Below, piece by piece: positions 1 through 9,394 of a DNA stretch of 64,000 bases; within the stretch, counting starts at the first letter, position 1, and each line of letters starts with the position of its first letter. The position numbers and the translations under genes are program-made. This stretch comes from Yponomeuta sedellus. Its lineage: Eukaryota > Arthropoda > Insecta > Lepidoptera > Yponomeutidae. The stretch is from contig OW203747.1 of NCBI GenBank assembly GCA_934045075.1, positions 6,654,357 to 6,718,356 on the forward strand, written 5' to 3'. The notes under the pieces were generated by a model, which did not search any database, was not told the DNA's origin, and worked only from the letters and a program-made list of their open reading frames with translations.

Positions 1-350
1 TAAGTCCCGCGGATGTACCTGCGCAGATGATCAAATTTTGGATGTGCGGCAAGTTGATCGACCAATCAGATAGTTTCATTTTATGGCAGGGCGCGCGCCT
101 TTGTTGCTATTGGTTGATTCAACGTCATCGATGCAGGTGACTATTAGTTTGGCAATATTAGCGTGAGCGAAATAGGTAGCGCTACTGCGGCAATCAATTC
201 TGCACCTTAACCGTATGGGTTAAAGATCATGTTGAATGTACTTATAGCTTCGGGTACTTTCGTTACACTTCTTCCTAGTCTGCGCGAACGAAGATGCACA
301 TCATAAAAGTCCCGAAGGGACGATGTATTCAATTCTTTTCATAGATATAT
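1..350. other. No gene recognised
   Basis: I see no coding region or recognised repeat here. The sequence is ordinary mixed-composition DNA up to the family F LINE tail. Confidence 0.4.
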
Positions 351-354
351 AAAA

Positions 355-512
355 AGAATTGAATACATTGGAGTTTTTGTCCATTTTTTTCCAACATGAC
401 TCAGATTTTGAAATGGACACCTAGTTTCAATTGTAACGTTAATTACGCCGCAGTTTCTGCGCTAATTTGAATAAAACCTTTTTAATTCATTGTTCAAAAA
501 TGGTTTGGTACA
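355..512 (+). mobile_element. Family F LINE 3' end (CR1/Jockey-like), remnant
   Basis: It shares with copies near 13.6, 15.2, 25.5 and 33.6 kb a block running from gaaatggacacctagtt through ccgcagtttctgcgct to a final aataaaacctttt. The longer copies (25.1 and 33.2 kb) encode a LINE-like C-terminus just upstream, so this is the 3' UTR only. Confidence 0.55.
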
Positions 513-564
513 GTCGCGTGCACAAACATTTATTGTTATTATTAAAATTCTTTATTGCATAAAA

Positions 565-570
<6 letters not shown>

Positions 571-600
<30 letters not shown>
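571..600. repeat. (AT)n microsatellite
   Basis: About 15 uninterrupted TA units directly abutting the left arm of the palindrome that follows. Confidence 0.9.
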
Positions 601-604
<4 letters not shown>

Positions 605-715
605 CTTATTGTTATGTTATGTTATATTATATTATATTATATATAATATAATATAATATAATATAATATAATATAATATAATATAATATAACATAACATA
701 ACAATAAGTAAATAT
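598..715. repeat. 118-bp AT-rich palindrome
   Basis: The outer arms (atatttacttattgttatg on the left and its exact reverse complement at the right end) flank a (TTATA)n/(TATAA)n centre. The whole block can fold into one perfect hairpin. It could be a MITE or an expanded cruciform; no target-site duplication is obvious. Confidence 0.85.
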
Positions 716-1002
716 GAAATACAATAAATACACAAACACCTACATATTTCCTGGCGATATTTAAACACGTTAGAACCTTGTCACTTTAACCATTTCTAGC
801 CTGATGTACGAGAAATTGTCTTCGATAAGGGACTGAAGTGCGCACATGTGCACGTGACCGTACAACGTACTTTGATCTCGTGTAGAGTATAGTTAATTAA
901 TCAAACTGACCTGAAACTATCCGCCTAGCTTTGGCGGAGTTACCGTTGGGGGTGTTGGTTCGTCCCCGGATCAAATCCGTAAAGGCGTGGGTACACGCTC
1001 GT
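716..1002. other. No gene recognised
   Basis: Nothing recognisable between the palindrome and the first 5S-derived SINE. Confidence 0.4.
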
Positions 1003-1372
1003 GGAGCGCTCGTGGCCTAGCGGAACCGAGTTATTGGAATCAATCTCTTTAGTTAAGCACCAACAGGCGCGGTCAGGTATTGGATGGGTGACCATCTCGT
1101 GACTACCATTAGTGGCATTTTTTCCGAGCGCTTCCGTGCTTCGCAAGGCACGCTAAGCCGTTGGTGCCGACTGTCATGTAATGGCAGTCGTTAAGCCATG
1201 TCAGAGGCCATATGGGCGGCTTGATAACTTCTGACAGTAAGGCCCGCCACTGTCTTACAACCCTCCACCAACCCGGACTTGGCCCCCGTGGTGGAGTATG
1301 GCCTAACCTTCCTACCATTAAGGAAGAGACCCGTGCCCCAACAGTGGGGACTTATAAAGGGTTGATATCGTG
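1003..1372 (+). mobile_element. Family B: 5S-rRNA-derived SINE, near full length
   Basis: The head holds gttaagcaccaacaggcgcg and ggatgggtgacc, which line up in order and spacing with box A and box C of insect 5S rRNA (gttaagcaacg... and ggatgggtgacc). The body is about 230 bp of unrelated sequence and the 3' end reads cagtggggacttataaaggg followed by ttgatatcg. More than fifteen other copies occur in this window. This is one of the best full-length ones, with diverged box A bases. Confidence 0.8.
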
Positions 1373-1484
1373 GGTACACCGAAGCCTTAAAGTGCCAGGT
1401 TCTGAATTGGGAATTTCACTAAGTAAATATCTGTAGTGTACGCTTCTGCCTACTACTTGATACATCTATAGGTACACCTATCTA

Positions 1485-1800
1485 TAATCAGCCCACATCA
1501 ACCCACTGCTGGGCATAGGCCTTCTTTTAACTGCGCCATTCCTCATGGTCCTGTGCTAATCTGATCCATTTCTGACCCGCAACCCTCACGATGTCGTCTG
1601 ACCATCGTGTCGGTGGGCTGCCTACCAACCTCCTTCCCTCTCTTGGCCACCACTCTGATACTGCCCTGGTCCACTGGCCGTTTTCCCTTCTAGCCAAGTG
1701 TCCCGCCCATCCCCACTTAAACTTTGTGATCCGCTTACCAACGTAAGCTACTATTGGTACTACGTTGGTAGTGGTACTCGTTTTGCTACTATATTCTTCG
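1485..1800 (-). mobile_element. LINE 3' end remnant
   Basis: The minus strand can be read as a degenerate non-LTR retrotransposon C-terminus (a PTDTMVRRHREGCGSEMDQI-like stretch) ending in the cactgctgggcatagg tail motif common to lepidopteran LINE ends. It is severely 5'-truncated. Confidence 0.5.
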
Positions 1801-2070
1801 TCAGGCTATATTAGACCACTGCTGGACATAGCCCTCCCCTAATGAGCGCCATAGCGCAAGGTTGTGCCATCATTGGGGGGGGGTAATGCCCATAATCCCA
1901 TAATCTGGGCATGCGGGTTGGGGATCGCAGTTTGGTGGAATAGTTCTGCAGGGGGCGCTGCTGCCCACCCCCCGGTTTGTGTCCCTTAGTCGCCTTTTAC
2001 GACACCCGCGGGAAGAATTTGGGTTGGTGCTGTTCTCTAGGCCAACACCACACGGCAACAGCAGCAATAC
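1795..2070 (-). mobile_element. Family C SINE (RTE-tailed)
   Basis: On the minus strand it starts near gtgtggtgttggcctagag, contains gtgtcgtaaaaggcgacta, and ends with the ctatgtccagcagtgg tail shared with LINE family H. Full-length copies in the window are about 250 bp. Confidence 0.7.
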
Positions 2071-2261
2071 TGTTTTCGAACAAAACAACGAAATAACGCT
2101 GTTCGTTATGACAGAAAATAGAATAATTCTATTTTTAAGTCGAGTCGGTTTACTCGAATGGCTGAGAAATTATTCCGTGGTTAGACATACATAGTCCCGT
2201 ACCCCAACAGTGGGGACTTATAAACGGTTATATAATAAACGGGTCTAATCGCGATTATTTA

Positions 2262-2345
2262 TTAAGTAAAACGTGATTACCTTAATTTCCGACGTTTCGG
2301 CAGCGTTGCAGTTGCCGTGGTCACGGTTAGACTTAAGTGGCGAGA
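2262..2345. repeat. Dispersed repeat with cgacgtttcgg motif
   Basis: The block holds attaagtaaaacgtgattac, cgacgtttcggcagcg and ccgtggtcacgg. Related blocks lie at 38205-38330, 42690-42830 and 48835-48900. Class unknown. Confidence 0.5.
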
Positions 2346-2579
2346 AAAGCATCCCATATTTTTCTACGCTTTTGTCAACAATATTACGTTCGTTGTAAAA
2401 GAGTTTTACTCGAAAACGTGACCTTATTGGTATTGCCCGGATTTCAATTTGATTCTACTCTGTCGCATGTTTACTGATTCGAGTCGCTGGATTTGTTAGC
2501 GAACTTTGAACAAATATGTATTGTGCTTGTTGTTACATCTCTTTCTTCACGGTCGAATGCACAATGTTACATTGTTATC

Positions 2580-2886
2580 AACCCTTGTATGTCCCCACTG
2601 TTGGGGCACGGGTCACTTCCTGCATCGCAGGAAGGTTAGGCCATACTCCACCACGGGGGCCAAGTCCGGGTTGGTGGAGGATTGTAAGACAGTGGCGGGC
2701 CTTACTGTCAGAAGTTATCAAGCCGCCCATAAGGCATCTGACTTGGCTTAACGACTGCCATTATATGACAGCCGGCACCAACGGCTTAGCGTGCCTTGCG
2801 AAGCACGGAAGAGCTCGGAAAAATGCCACTAGCGGTAGTCACGGGACGCTCACCCATCCTGTACCTGACCGCGCCTGTTGTTGCTT
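2580..2886 (-). mobile_element. Family B 5S-SINE, 5'-truncated
   Basis: The minus strand reads from the 5S-like box A region (aacaacaggcgcggtcagg) to the tail ccccaacagtggggac. The upstream part of the 5S-like head is missing. Confidence 0.8.
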
Positions 2887-2934
2887 GTTTTGATATGTTG
2901 TATTTTTATGTAATAAATTATAAAATGTTAGCAA

Positions 2935-3105
2935 ATGGGAAGATAAAAAGTACCCGGAACCGGCGGGGTGCATGCAACGACTTATGAACGTTGATGAAGC
3001 GAAGGTGATCTGTCAGAATCGTGGCAAGTGACAGTCCCTGGTCTCTGCCTACCCCTCTGGGATACAGGCATGATATTTATGTATGTATGTACGAGTATGT
3101 ATAGA
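2935..3105 (+). mobile_element. Family G LINE 3' end with short (TATG)n tail
   Basis: In the plus direction it carries the sense of a LINE C-terminus (KIKSTRNRR, MNVDEAKV, then RGK with a TGA in place of W), then gggatacaggcatg and a short tatgtatgtatg tail. This is the same family as 3875-4014, 24766-24913 and 41361-41760. Confidence 0.65.
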
Positions 3106-3106
3106 A

Positions 3107-3590
3107 AAAAATTGTGCCACAGTGTTTGTTACCGAATTCCTCCGAAACGGCTCCACCGATTTTTGTGATTTATTGTGTATATTGGGTAGGTATGAGGATA
3201 GGTCGCAGTTACATATAAAATCCTCGCCGTTTTAGATCCTGTGCCCCAGATAAGCACCAGAGCAGCAGTCAAGCTGAATCCTCAATCGGTGCCGCAACTC
3301 CTTAACAAAATTCTTTGCCTATCCCACCCCCAAACCCTCACATTCTGCATCGTAAGAGCAACATTTTTTTATGTATCCTAAACACCCACCTCATTGCGTG
3401 GCACAGGCCTTCTTTCAGAATGAGACACGCGTGCCAACCACGGATTTGCATAATGAAAGAAAGAAAACATTTATTTTAATTGCCACAAATGCACACACAT
3501 AAAAAATAACACAGCCATGGGAAAGATGAACATCAATTATGAAGTTAAAAAAAAAACAGTAATATCTTCTTACAGATTATTAATGAGATG
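3107..3590. other. No gene recognised
   Basis: Non-coding sequence. A stretch at 3131-3180 (accgaattcctccgaaacgg and after) has the look of a dispersed repeat, but I cannot place it. Confidence 0.4.
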
Positions 3591-3591
3591 A

Positions 3592-4080
3592 TTTATACAG
3601 CGTCCAGTGGCATCTTAACTCACACTATATGGGTAAAGGGACCACTCGGATGATGTAGTGCCTGGGACATGGTTTTATAGATGGTGTAGGCTTGCCCAGC
3701 ACCTATAACATCCTGACATCTTAGTCGGCCTAGCCCACAGGAAAGACTAGTTAGGTAATACGTGCGGAGCCAACCAACGATGTTTTCCTTCATAGTTACC
3801 GTGTGGTATTGCGACTACAAATTCCCAAATGTACGTGTCTTTGAAATTAAACAAAGTCATTGGTACACGCCCGCGTCATACATTCATACATAACCTCACG
3901 CCTGTATACCAGTGGGGTAGGCAGACCAGAGACTGCCACTTGCCACGATCCTGACAGATCACCTTCGCTTCATCAACGTTCATAAGTCGTTGCATGCATG
4001 AACCGGCGTTCCGGGTACATGCCCGCACTGGGAATCGAACCTGAGTCTCCCGCTTGCTAGTCCATTGTTCTACACTTTTC
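3592..4080 (-). mobile_element. Family D tRNA-headed SINE, interrupted by a LINE tail
   Basis: This is the same SINE as 7538-7936. On the minus strand the head with a tRNA-like box B (aggttcgattcccagtgcg) lies at 4020-4080 and the body at 3592-3874. They are separated by a family G insertion. Confidence 0.75.
3875..4014 (-). mobile_element. Family G LINE 3' end nested in the SINE
   Basis: The minus strand holds the same C-terminal coding remnant as 41361-41760 and a short tail of TATG-like units. It is flanked by gtacacgcccgc (3863-3874) and gtacatgcccgc (4015-4026), a probable target-site duplication with one substitution. Confidence 0.7.
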
Positions 4081-4299
4081 TTAACAGCGTACCTATGACC
4101 CCAGGTATTAGGCAATAAGTTAAAAAAACTGCTTTCACAGTTTTAGTTCACTTTTTGCAATAACGATTCTAAAAATACCTTAATACGTAAATTACACAAC
4201 TACTTGTCCTGGTCCGAAACTGGGTACCCTGTGTTATGGTAAACAAGCCATGACGCCACAAACATAAAAATACTCCTAGACTGGGGACTCCTATCTGCA

Positions 4300-4350
4300 C
4301 AAATGTAGGGCATCAGTGAGAATCGAACTCACGTCCTCTGGCACGCTAAT
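4300..4350 (-). mobile_element. Diverged tRNA-like fragment (family A related)
   Basis: The block gagaatcgaactcacgtcct looks like a reverse-complement T-arm/box B followed by cctctggcacgc, as in family A. It is too diverged for a firm call. Confidence 0.35.
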
Positions 4351-4581
4351 TTTGGACCTATGCAAACCTCTTTACACCATTTTCTTATATTTCTTTAATT
4401 CTGTCTATCATTTGCAAAAATTTAAATTACTATATCCATTTTTGAGAATCCGAGTGGTCCCTTACATTTCGACTACACCTGAAAATTTTTATAAGCTTAT
4501 TCCGTTTTTATCCAGGTTTCTGTTTTTATTATAAAACATAGTATAAACAAAGCACAAGTTTGATGTCACTGATGCCGTGAG

Positions 4582-4682
4582 TCGCCCATTGGCTCAATTG
4601 GTAGAGCGCTGGTACAGATAGCCAGAGGTTGCGGGTTCGAATCCCGCCATGGTTGAAATTTTTAGCCTCTAAATAGGTTTTT
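4582..4682 (+). mobile_element. Family A element, core and inner TIR
   Basis: The tRNA-like core gtcgcccattggctcaattg...gggttcgaatcccg (box A and box B) is followed by tttttagcctctaaatagg, the inner part of the terminal inverted repeat. Confidence 0.75.
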
Positions 4683-4734
4683 TTAAGATTGATGTCGTTC
4701 CAGTTTTATTATTTATTAAAAGATATACAACATC

Positions 4735-4985
4735 TGACTGTGCGGTGTCGGCCTAGAGAATAGCACCAACCTAATTCTTCCCGCGGGTGTCGTAAAAGGC
4801 GACTAAGGGACACAAACCAGGGGGTGGGCAGCAGCGCCCCCTGCAGTACAATTCCAGCGAACTGCGATCCCCAACCCGCATACCCAGCGTGGGGATTATG
4901 GGCATTACCCCCTATATGATAGCTCAACGTGGCGCTCTTTAGGGGAGGGCTGTGTCCAGCAGTGGACTAGTATAACCTGACGATA
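4735..4985 (+). mobile_element. Family C SINE, full length
   Basis: It runs from gtgcggtgtcggcctagag to tgtccagcagtggactag, ending tataacctgacgat. The head is colinear with 13265, 16560 and 61082. Confidence 0.8.
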
Positions 4986-5009
4986 ACGATATAACATCAT
5001 TTATTTGAA

Positions 5010-5075
5010 CTTAGTATAGGGCTAACGAGGTCTGTGTAATAATTATGTCCATGAATATTTATTATTTGTTTATTA
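5010..5075 (+). mobile_element. Family E SINE tail fragment
   Basis: It carries ttagtatagggctaacgag and atgtccatgaatattta, the 3' end of the SINE seen complete at 11212 and 50607. Confidence 0.6.
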
Positions 5076-5592
5076 TCACGTTTTTATTTTATTTATAATA
5101 AATAAAAACAACAAACTAGATAAAAACGGAATATGCAGGTAAAAATAGGTCTCGTCAAGATTTAAAGTAGTAATGCTAAAAATGAGGGAAATCCCAAAAA
5201 TGGGTGACGTAATTTTAAATTTTTGAAAATGGAACGACAGAATAAAGAAATATAAAAAAATGGTATAAAGAGAGTTTGCACCGTTACAATCTGACGCAAT
5301 ACCGTTAGAGCAACGACGCAGAAGATAAGATTTGTCCATTTATGGCACCAATTAGCACCGGGTCGCCCCTTAATGAATCTGTGACGCAATATTAATCAGA
5401 AATAAGAACGGGGAGGCGTTTTTATTAGCCGACAAAATGAGCTTTTAGGACAGGATTTAGTGGACCAAATATAGTTGATTGATTGGTACCAGTGACGATA
5501 GAGAAACGGTTGGAGTCTGGATTAACTATCGAGAGCTACTGAGTTCAGTAGGTGCCGGCATTTCGCTATGTTTCTTATGACCGACAAATTTA
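5076..5592. other. No gene recognised
   Basis: AT-rich sequence without a recognised gene or repeat. Confidence 0.4.
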
Positions 5593-5693
5593 ATTGCCAA
5601 TGGTAGAGCGCTGGCATGGATAGCCAGAGGTTGCGGGTTCGAATCCCGGCATGGGTGAAATTTTTAGCCTCTAAATAGGTTTTTAAATTTGCC
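5593..5693 (+). mobile_element. Family A element, partial core
   Basis: It begins within box A (caatggtagagcgctggc) and runs through box B into tttttagcctctaaatagg. The 5' half is missing. Confidence 0.7.
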
Positions 5694-5863
5694 AATGTAC
5701 CTTAAGAGTAAGGGACTCTTTGAAAGGAGCCATCAACAAGTGGCAAAAGTGATTAAGACAATGGAAAAAAACATCAACTGAGTCTCTGTAACATTTACAT
5801 ACAGGCACATACACTGCTTTTAAACTTCTTACAGTATGTACAGCTATCTACTAGTCTTGAAAG

Positions 5864-5938
5864 CCTTCGCCGATCCGGACTTGGCCCGCGTGATAGAGTA
5901 TGGCCTATACCTTCCTCAGGAAAGAGACTTGTGCCCCT
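5864..5938 (+). mobile_element. Family B SINE 3' fragment
   Basis: It resembles the ccggacttggcccgcgtg...gtatggccta block near the B 3' end, followed by cccctcggtgag in place of cccagcagtgggg. The variant tail is also found at 21390-21600. Confidence 0.5.
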
Positions 5939-6017
5939 CGGTGAGAAAATAATGGATTGTGATGATGACGACGAATCAATGTCTTGAATTAACTTACTTG
6001 ATGTTACACGTCGTCGT

Positions 6018-6365
6018 CGTCGTCAGGCTGTACTAGTCCACTGCTGGACATAGCCCTCCCCTAATGAGCGCCATAGCGCCCTGTCTTCAGCTTGCCGCAT
6101 CCAGCAACTACCTGCAGTTTTTCGCAGATCGTCATCCCACCTAGACGGAGGGCGTCCTACACTACGTTTGCCGAGTCGCGGTCTCCACTTAAGAACACGT
6201 TTACTCCAACGGTTGTCGGTTCTTCGCGAGATATGGCCAGCCCACAGCCACTTCAGTTTGCTGATTCTCTGAGCTATGTCAATAACTTGGGTTCTCTGTC
6301 GGATGCATTCGTTACGAATCATATCCTTCAGAGAAACTCCGAGCATAGCTCTCGATGTCAGATGT
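6018..6365 (-). mobile_element. Family H LINE 3' end (RTE-like), C-terminal coding remnant
   Basis: An open minus-strand frame of about 107 residues reads MLGVSLKDMIRNEC, then DIAQRISKLKWLWAGHISRR, then KRSVGRPPSRWDDDL and finally YVQQWT. This is the usual C-terminus of lepidopteran endonuclease/reverse-transcriptase LINEs. The tail ends in (GAC)n, and the last about 60 bp match the tail of family C SINEs. Confidence 0.8.
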
Positions 6366-6544
6366 TACACAAGTTTAGTTAATGTTTTCTTTGCTTAGAG
6401 CGCGCCTCTTGATACAGTATAATTATACTAAATAGGACATACTAGTGCTTTCTCTGCTATTTCGAATACAGCAAGAGAAATAAATATTCTTTATTGTATG
6501 TTCACCAGGGAATTACAAAAAAAAAGTCAATGAAAAAAAGTCAA

Positions 6545-6662
6545 ATATAAAAACCTATTTAGAGGCTAAAAATTTCACCCATGCCGGGATTCGAACCCGC
6601 AACCTCTGGCTATCCGTGGCTTAGCACGGGTTAGTGCATTAAAAATAAAAATAGTGTAAGTG
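6545..6662 (-). mobile_element. Family A, rearranged copy
   Basis: The inverted-repeat end cctatttagaggct and a box B half-core are joined directly (at about 6618) to the other end block cttagcacgggttagtgcat. About half of the core has been deleted. Confidence 0.65.
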
Positions 6663-6693
6663 AAATATAATTTTCATTTCTATATTAACCATT

Positions 6694-7023
6694 ATAATGT
6701 CCCCACTGCTCGAGCAGGGGTCTCTTCCTGCATCGCAGGAAAGTTAAGCCATACTCCACCACGGGTGCCAAGTCCGGGTTGTTGAAGGATTGTAAGGCGG
6801 TGGCGGGCCTTATCAGAAGTTAGCAAGCCTCTGACTTGGCTTAACGACTGCCATTACATGACAGCCGGCGCCAACGGCTTACCGTGCCTTGCGAAATGCG
6901 AAATACGAAAGCGCTCGAAAAAATGCCAGTAGCGGTAGTCACGGGACGGTGACTCATCCTGCATCTGACCGCGCCTGTTGCTTAACTCAAGTGACTGATT
7001 CCACCGTCTAGGCCACGAACGCC
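6694..7023 (-). mobile_element. Family B 5S-SINE, near full length
   Basis: The minus strand shows the 5S-like head (gtcagatgcaggatgagtca, mutated box C) and the standard body and tail. The box C change makes pol III activity doubtful. Confidence 0.75.
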
Positions 7024-7141
7024 TAATACAGGTATAAATATACTTAATAGGAGGTACCAGTGCTGTCCCTGTTATTGGAATATGGTATGAGAAATCTATA
7101 TTCGTCACCAGAAGATTACTAAAAAAAACTCAATATTTTTT

Positions 7142-7147
7142 TTTATT
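7142..7147 (-). terminator. Possible polyadenylation signal
   Basis: Nearest canonical AATAAA on the minus strand downstream of the ommochrome-binding-protein-like stop codon, about 800 bp away and beyond the inserted SINE. It may not be the one used. Confidence 0.15.
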
Positions 7148-7197
7148 GATTTGATTTAATTTTATAAGTGATTTCTTTTGCGAATTATTAGTGTTAA

Positions 7198-7410
7198 AAA
7201 ACCTATTTAGAGGCTAAAAATTCCACCTATGCCGGGACTCGAACCCGCGACCTCTGGCTAACCGTGCCAGCGCTCTCCCAACTAAGCTAATGGGCGACTT
7301 ACCGGCATCATTCAGTGAAATTTCATGCAAATTTTGGCATGGGTGGAATTTTTTGCCTCTAAATAGGTTTTTTAAAATTGTCCTTAGCACGGGTTAGTAC
7401 ATTAAAAAAA
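7198..7410 (-). mobile_element. Family A copy with both inverted ends
   Basis: It opens with cctatttagaggct and a minus-strand tRNA-like core (gtcgcccattagcttagttg) and closes with gcctctaaatagg followed by cttagcacgggttagtacat. The two ends are inverted with respect to each other, which supports a TIR architecture. Confidence 0.7.
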
Positions 7411-7522
7411 TATATAATTATTTGTATGTTTTTTTTATGTCACATTGTTTTAAACAGTAACTTTAAAGTTGCTGTTGTTGTCGAAACTCTAACAAGAATA
7501 GCTACTTCAACGTTGATATTTA

Positions 7523-7537
7523 CAGAATCTCACAGAA
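7523..7537. repeat. Target-site duplication, left copy
   Basis: cagaatctcacagaa, identical to 7937-7951. It brackets the family D SINE. Confidence 0.9.
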
Positions 7538-7936
7538 TAATATTGGCCTTTTTGCATCTACTTAATGAGATGATTTATACAGCGTCCAGTGGTATCTTCA
7601 CTCACACTAGATGGGTGAAGGGACCACTCCGACGCTGTAGTGCCTGGGTCATGGTTTTATAGATGGTGTAGGCTTGCCCAGCACCTATACCATCCTGACA
7701 GCTTAGTCGGCCTAGCCCACAGGAAAGACTAGTCAATACGTGCGGAGCCAACCAAGCCGCGGGTTTCCTCACGATGTTTTCCTTCACCGTTAGCGTGTGG
7801 TATTGCGACTGCAAATTCGCAAATGTACGTAACTTTGAAATTAAACAAAGTCATTGGTACATGCCCGCACTCGGGATCGAACCTGGGGCTCTCGCTTGCC
7901 AGTCTATGGTTCTACCCACTGAGCTACCACCGCTGT
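7538..7936 (-). mobile_element. Family D tRNA-headed SINE, complete
   Basis: On the minus strand it starts gcggtggtagctcagtgggt (box A) and has box B ggttcgatcccgagtgcg about 45 bases later. It continues with a body shared with 3592-4080 and 34310-34790 and ends with gcgtccagtgg-complement and cattaagtagatgcaaaaag. It is flanked by a perfect 15-bp duplication and lies in the same orientation as the host gene whose stop codon it adjoins. Confidence 0.9.
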
Positions 7937-7951
7937 CAGAATCTCACAGAA
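7937..7951. repeat. Target-site duplication, right copy, overlapping the host stop codon
   Basis: Identical to 7523-7537. The minus-strand TGA stop of the ommochrome-binding-protein-like gene (7944-7946) lies inside it. Confidence 0.9.
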
Positions 7952-8807
7952 CACTTTCGATAATCCGATTGTTACTAATAATGCATCTAAAATTTTCATT
8001 CAATGACAATCTGTACACTCTTCTGGGCCCTGCAGTATCGTAGTAAACCAAATTATTGTCTCTATCAAACACATTATCGCTTAAATAACTATTGGCAACA
8101 ATACCTAGGTTAACAAATCGATTAGTCAAATAGTCTAACCTAAAAACATTATTTATGGCACTATAATGCAAATCACCGTCGACATCCACAAGGAGTTTAG
8201 CAAAAGAATGCAAGTTATTTGGATAATAATAGGTCGTCGAACCTTCATACTTGTAAATTCTATTGCTACGTCTAAAGTATATGTCGCTGTTCTTATCAAC
8301 AACAAAATCTGTTATTACTGAAAGCCGCAATATCGTATAACTGTACACAACATCATCTTGCACATAAAACAGACCAAAAGGTGTCCTAGATCTCGTGAAA
8401 TAAAGCCTGTCCTTGAAAACTAGCCGATTAATAAAATGACCTGACAGTCCCAAGAAGTCTGTTGTGTTACTAACAATATTGTACAAGTATACACCGTTGT
8501 CAGACCCAATGTATACGTGACTCGTATCTTGATCAACTGCGATGTTAGGTAAGCTATCAGCGATAGTTGGTAGGATTGTTTTCACACCAGTGTCTAGGTT
8601 ATGAGAAACTTGCACATTCGCACCAGAAGGCAGTTGGTATTCATAGTATAGGTCGTTAGTATGGTGGTTGATGGCTAATTGGCTTGAAATCTCCCCATCG
8701 TGAAGTATGGTTCTGATATAACATTGTCCTTGGAGGCAAGCGTCACAATCAGCAGTGGCCAGCTTCCCGCTCAGAAGGACTAGGGAAAGATACAGAAGGC
8801 ACTGCAT
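7944..8807 (-). CDS. Ommochrome-binding-protein-like secreted protein
   Basis: A 287-residue intact frame. Residues 1-19 (MQCLLYLSLVLLSGKLATA) are a typical signal peptide, followed by a Cys cluster DCDACLQGQC and a late Cys in NFRCI. The body is built of short beta-rich repeats of the form AVDxxTxxVYIGSDNGVYLYN (LAINHHTNDLYYEY, IAVDQDTSHVYIGSDNGVYLY, FVVDKNSDIYFRRSNRIYKY, LVDVDGDLHYSAINNVFRLDY, VFDRDNNLVYY). This is the layout of the hemolymph ommochrome-binding protein described from Manduca, which carries ommochrome pigment. Length and repeat layout fit the family as I remember it. One NTT glycosylation site lies near residue 113. A 3' splice acceptor sits 12 bases before the ATG, so the whole protein appears to be one coding exon with a leader exon further upstream that I cannot place. 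The stop codon lies in the target-site duplication of a SINE, so the original 3' UTR now starts with that SINE. Ligand and tissue are inference from the family. Confidence 0.8.
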   Translation of the reverse strand: MQCLLYLSLVLLSGKLATADCDACLQGQCYIRTILHDGEISSQLAINHHTNDLYYEYQLPSGANVQVSHNLDTGVKTILPTIADSLPNIAVDQDTSHVYIGSDNGVYLYNIVSNTTDFLGLSGHFINRLVFKDRLYFTRSRTPFGLFYVQDDVVYSYTILRLSVITDFVVDKNSDIYFRRSNRIYKYEGSTTYYYPNNLHSFAKLLVDVDGDLHYSAINNVFRLDYLTNRFVNLGIVANSYLSDNVFDRDNNLVYYDTAGPRRVYRLSLNENFRCIISNNRIIESVL

Positions 8808-8819
8808 CCTGCACGGGAT

Positions 8820-8836
8820 CTGGAAATAAAAAATTG
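8820..8836 (-). promoter_or_regulatory. Probable 3' splice acceptor in the 5' UTR
   Basis: The minus strand reads aattttttatttccag and then 12 bases before the ATG of the ommochrome-binding-protein-like gene. A pyrimidine tract ending in CAG is a good acceptor, implying a non-coding upstream exon. Confidence 0.55.
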
Positions 8837-8877
8837 TACGTTAAGACCGTCCCTTAAACATAGTACACAGGGTGCAT

Positions 8878-9267
8878 CGCCAGAGGTCGCAGGTTTGAAT
8901 CCCGGCATGGGTGGAATTTTTAGCCTCTAAATAGGTTTTTAAAATTGTTCTTAGCCCGGATTAGTGCATTAAAAATAAAAATAGTATAATCATTTGGGTA
9001 CAGCGATATCATTCCGATGTAAAAACCTAACTGCAAAGTTGGTACTCGGTAACCTAACTGCAAGTGATGCAAACTTTAGCCAAATGTCGCTGCCTGTAAA
9101 CCTATTTAGAGGCTGTACGTAATACAGAGAATAGTGTAAAGAGGTTCGAAATTTCACTGATGCCGGTGACACGCCGATTAGCTCAGTTGGAAAGAGCGCT
9201 GGCACGGATAACCAGAGGTCGCGCGTTCGTATCCCGACATGGGTAGAATTTTTAGCCTCTAAATAGG
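8878..9267 (+). mobile_element. Family A, partial tandem dimer
   Basis: A box B half-core with end block (8878-8987) is followed by a spacer (gggtacagcgatatcattcc...) and a second, complete element. That element is bounded by cctatttagaggct (9101-9114) and its exact reverse complement (9254-9267). The order core, end, spacer, core is that of the 17.6-19.1 kb satellite. Confidence 0.75.
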
Positions 9268-9275
9268 TTTTTAAC

Positions 9276-9392
9276 ATCGCAAGAAGGTTAGGCCATATTG
9301 CAACACGGCGGTCCGAGTTGGTAGAGAATTGTAAGGCAGTTGTGGGCCTTACCTACTATTGTCAGAAGCTGTCAAGCTGCCGAAAACATGGA
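9276..9392 (-). mobile_element. Family B SINE fragment
   Basis: Holds the aaggttaggccatattgc and cggtccgagttggtagagaa blocks of the B body, strongly diverged. Confidence 0.5.
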
Positions 9393-9394
9393 CA

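Noticed and set aside
1003..1372. A genuine 5S rRNA gene
   Set aside because: Only the internal promoter half is 5S-like. The ends do not pair as in 5S and the 3' part is unrelated.
1109..1436. Several recurrent short frames (GRLGHTPPRGPSPGWW-like, VRSYQAAHKASDMA-like)
   Set aside because: They are chance frames across the non-coding 5S-SINE and recur at every copy in either orientation.
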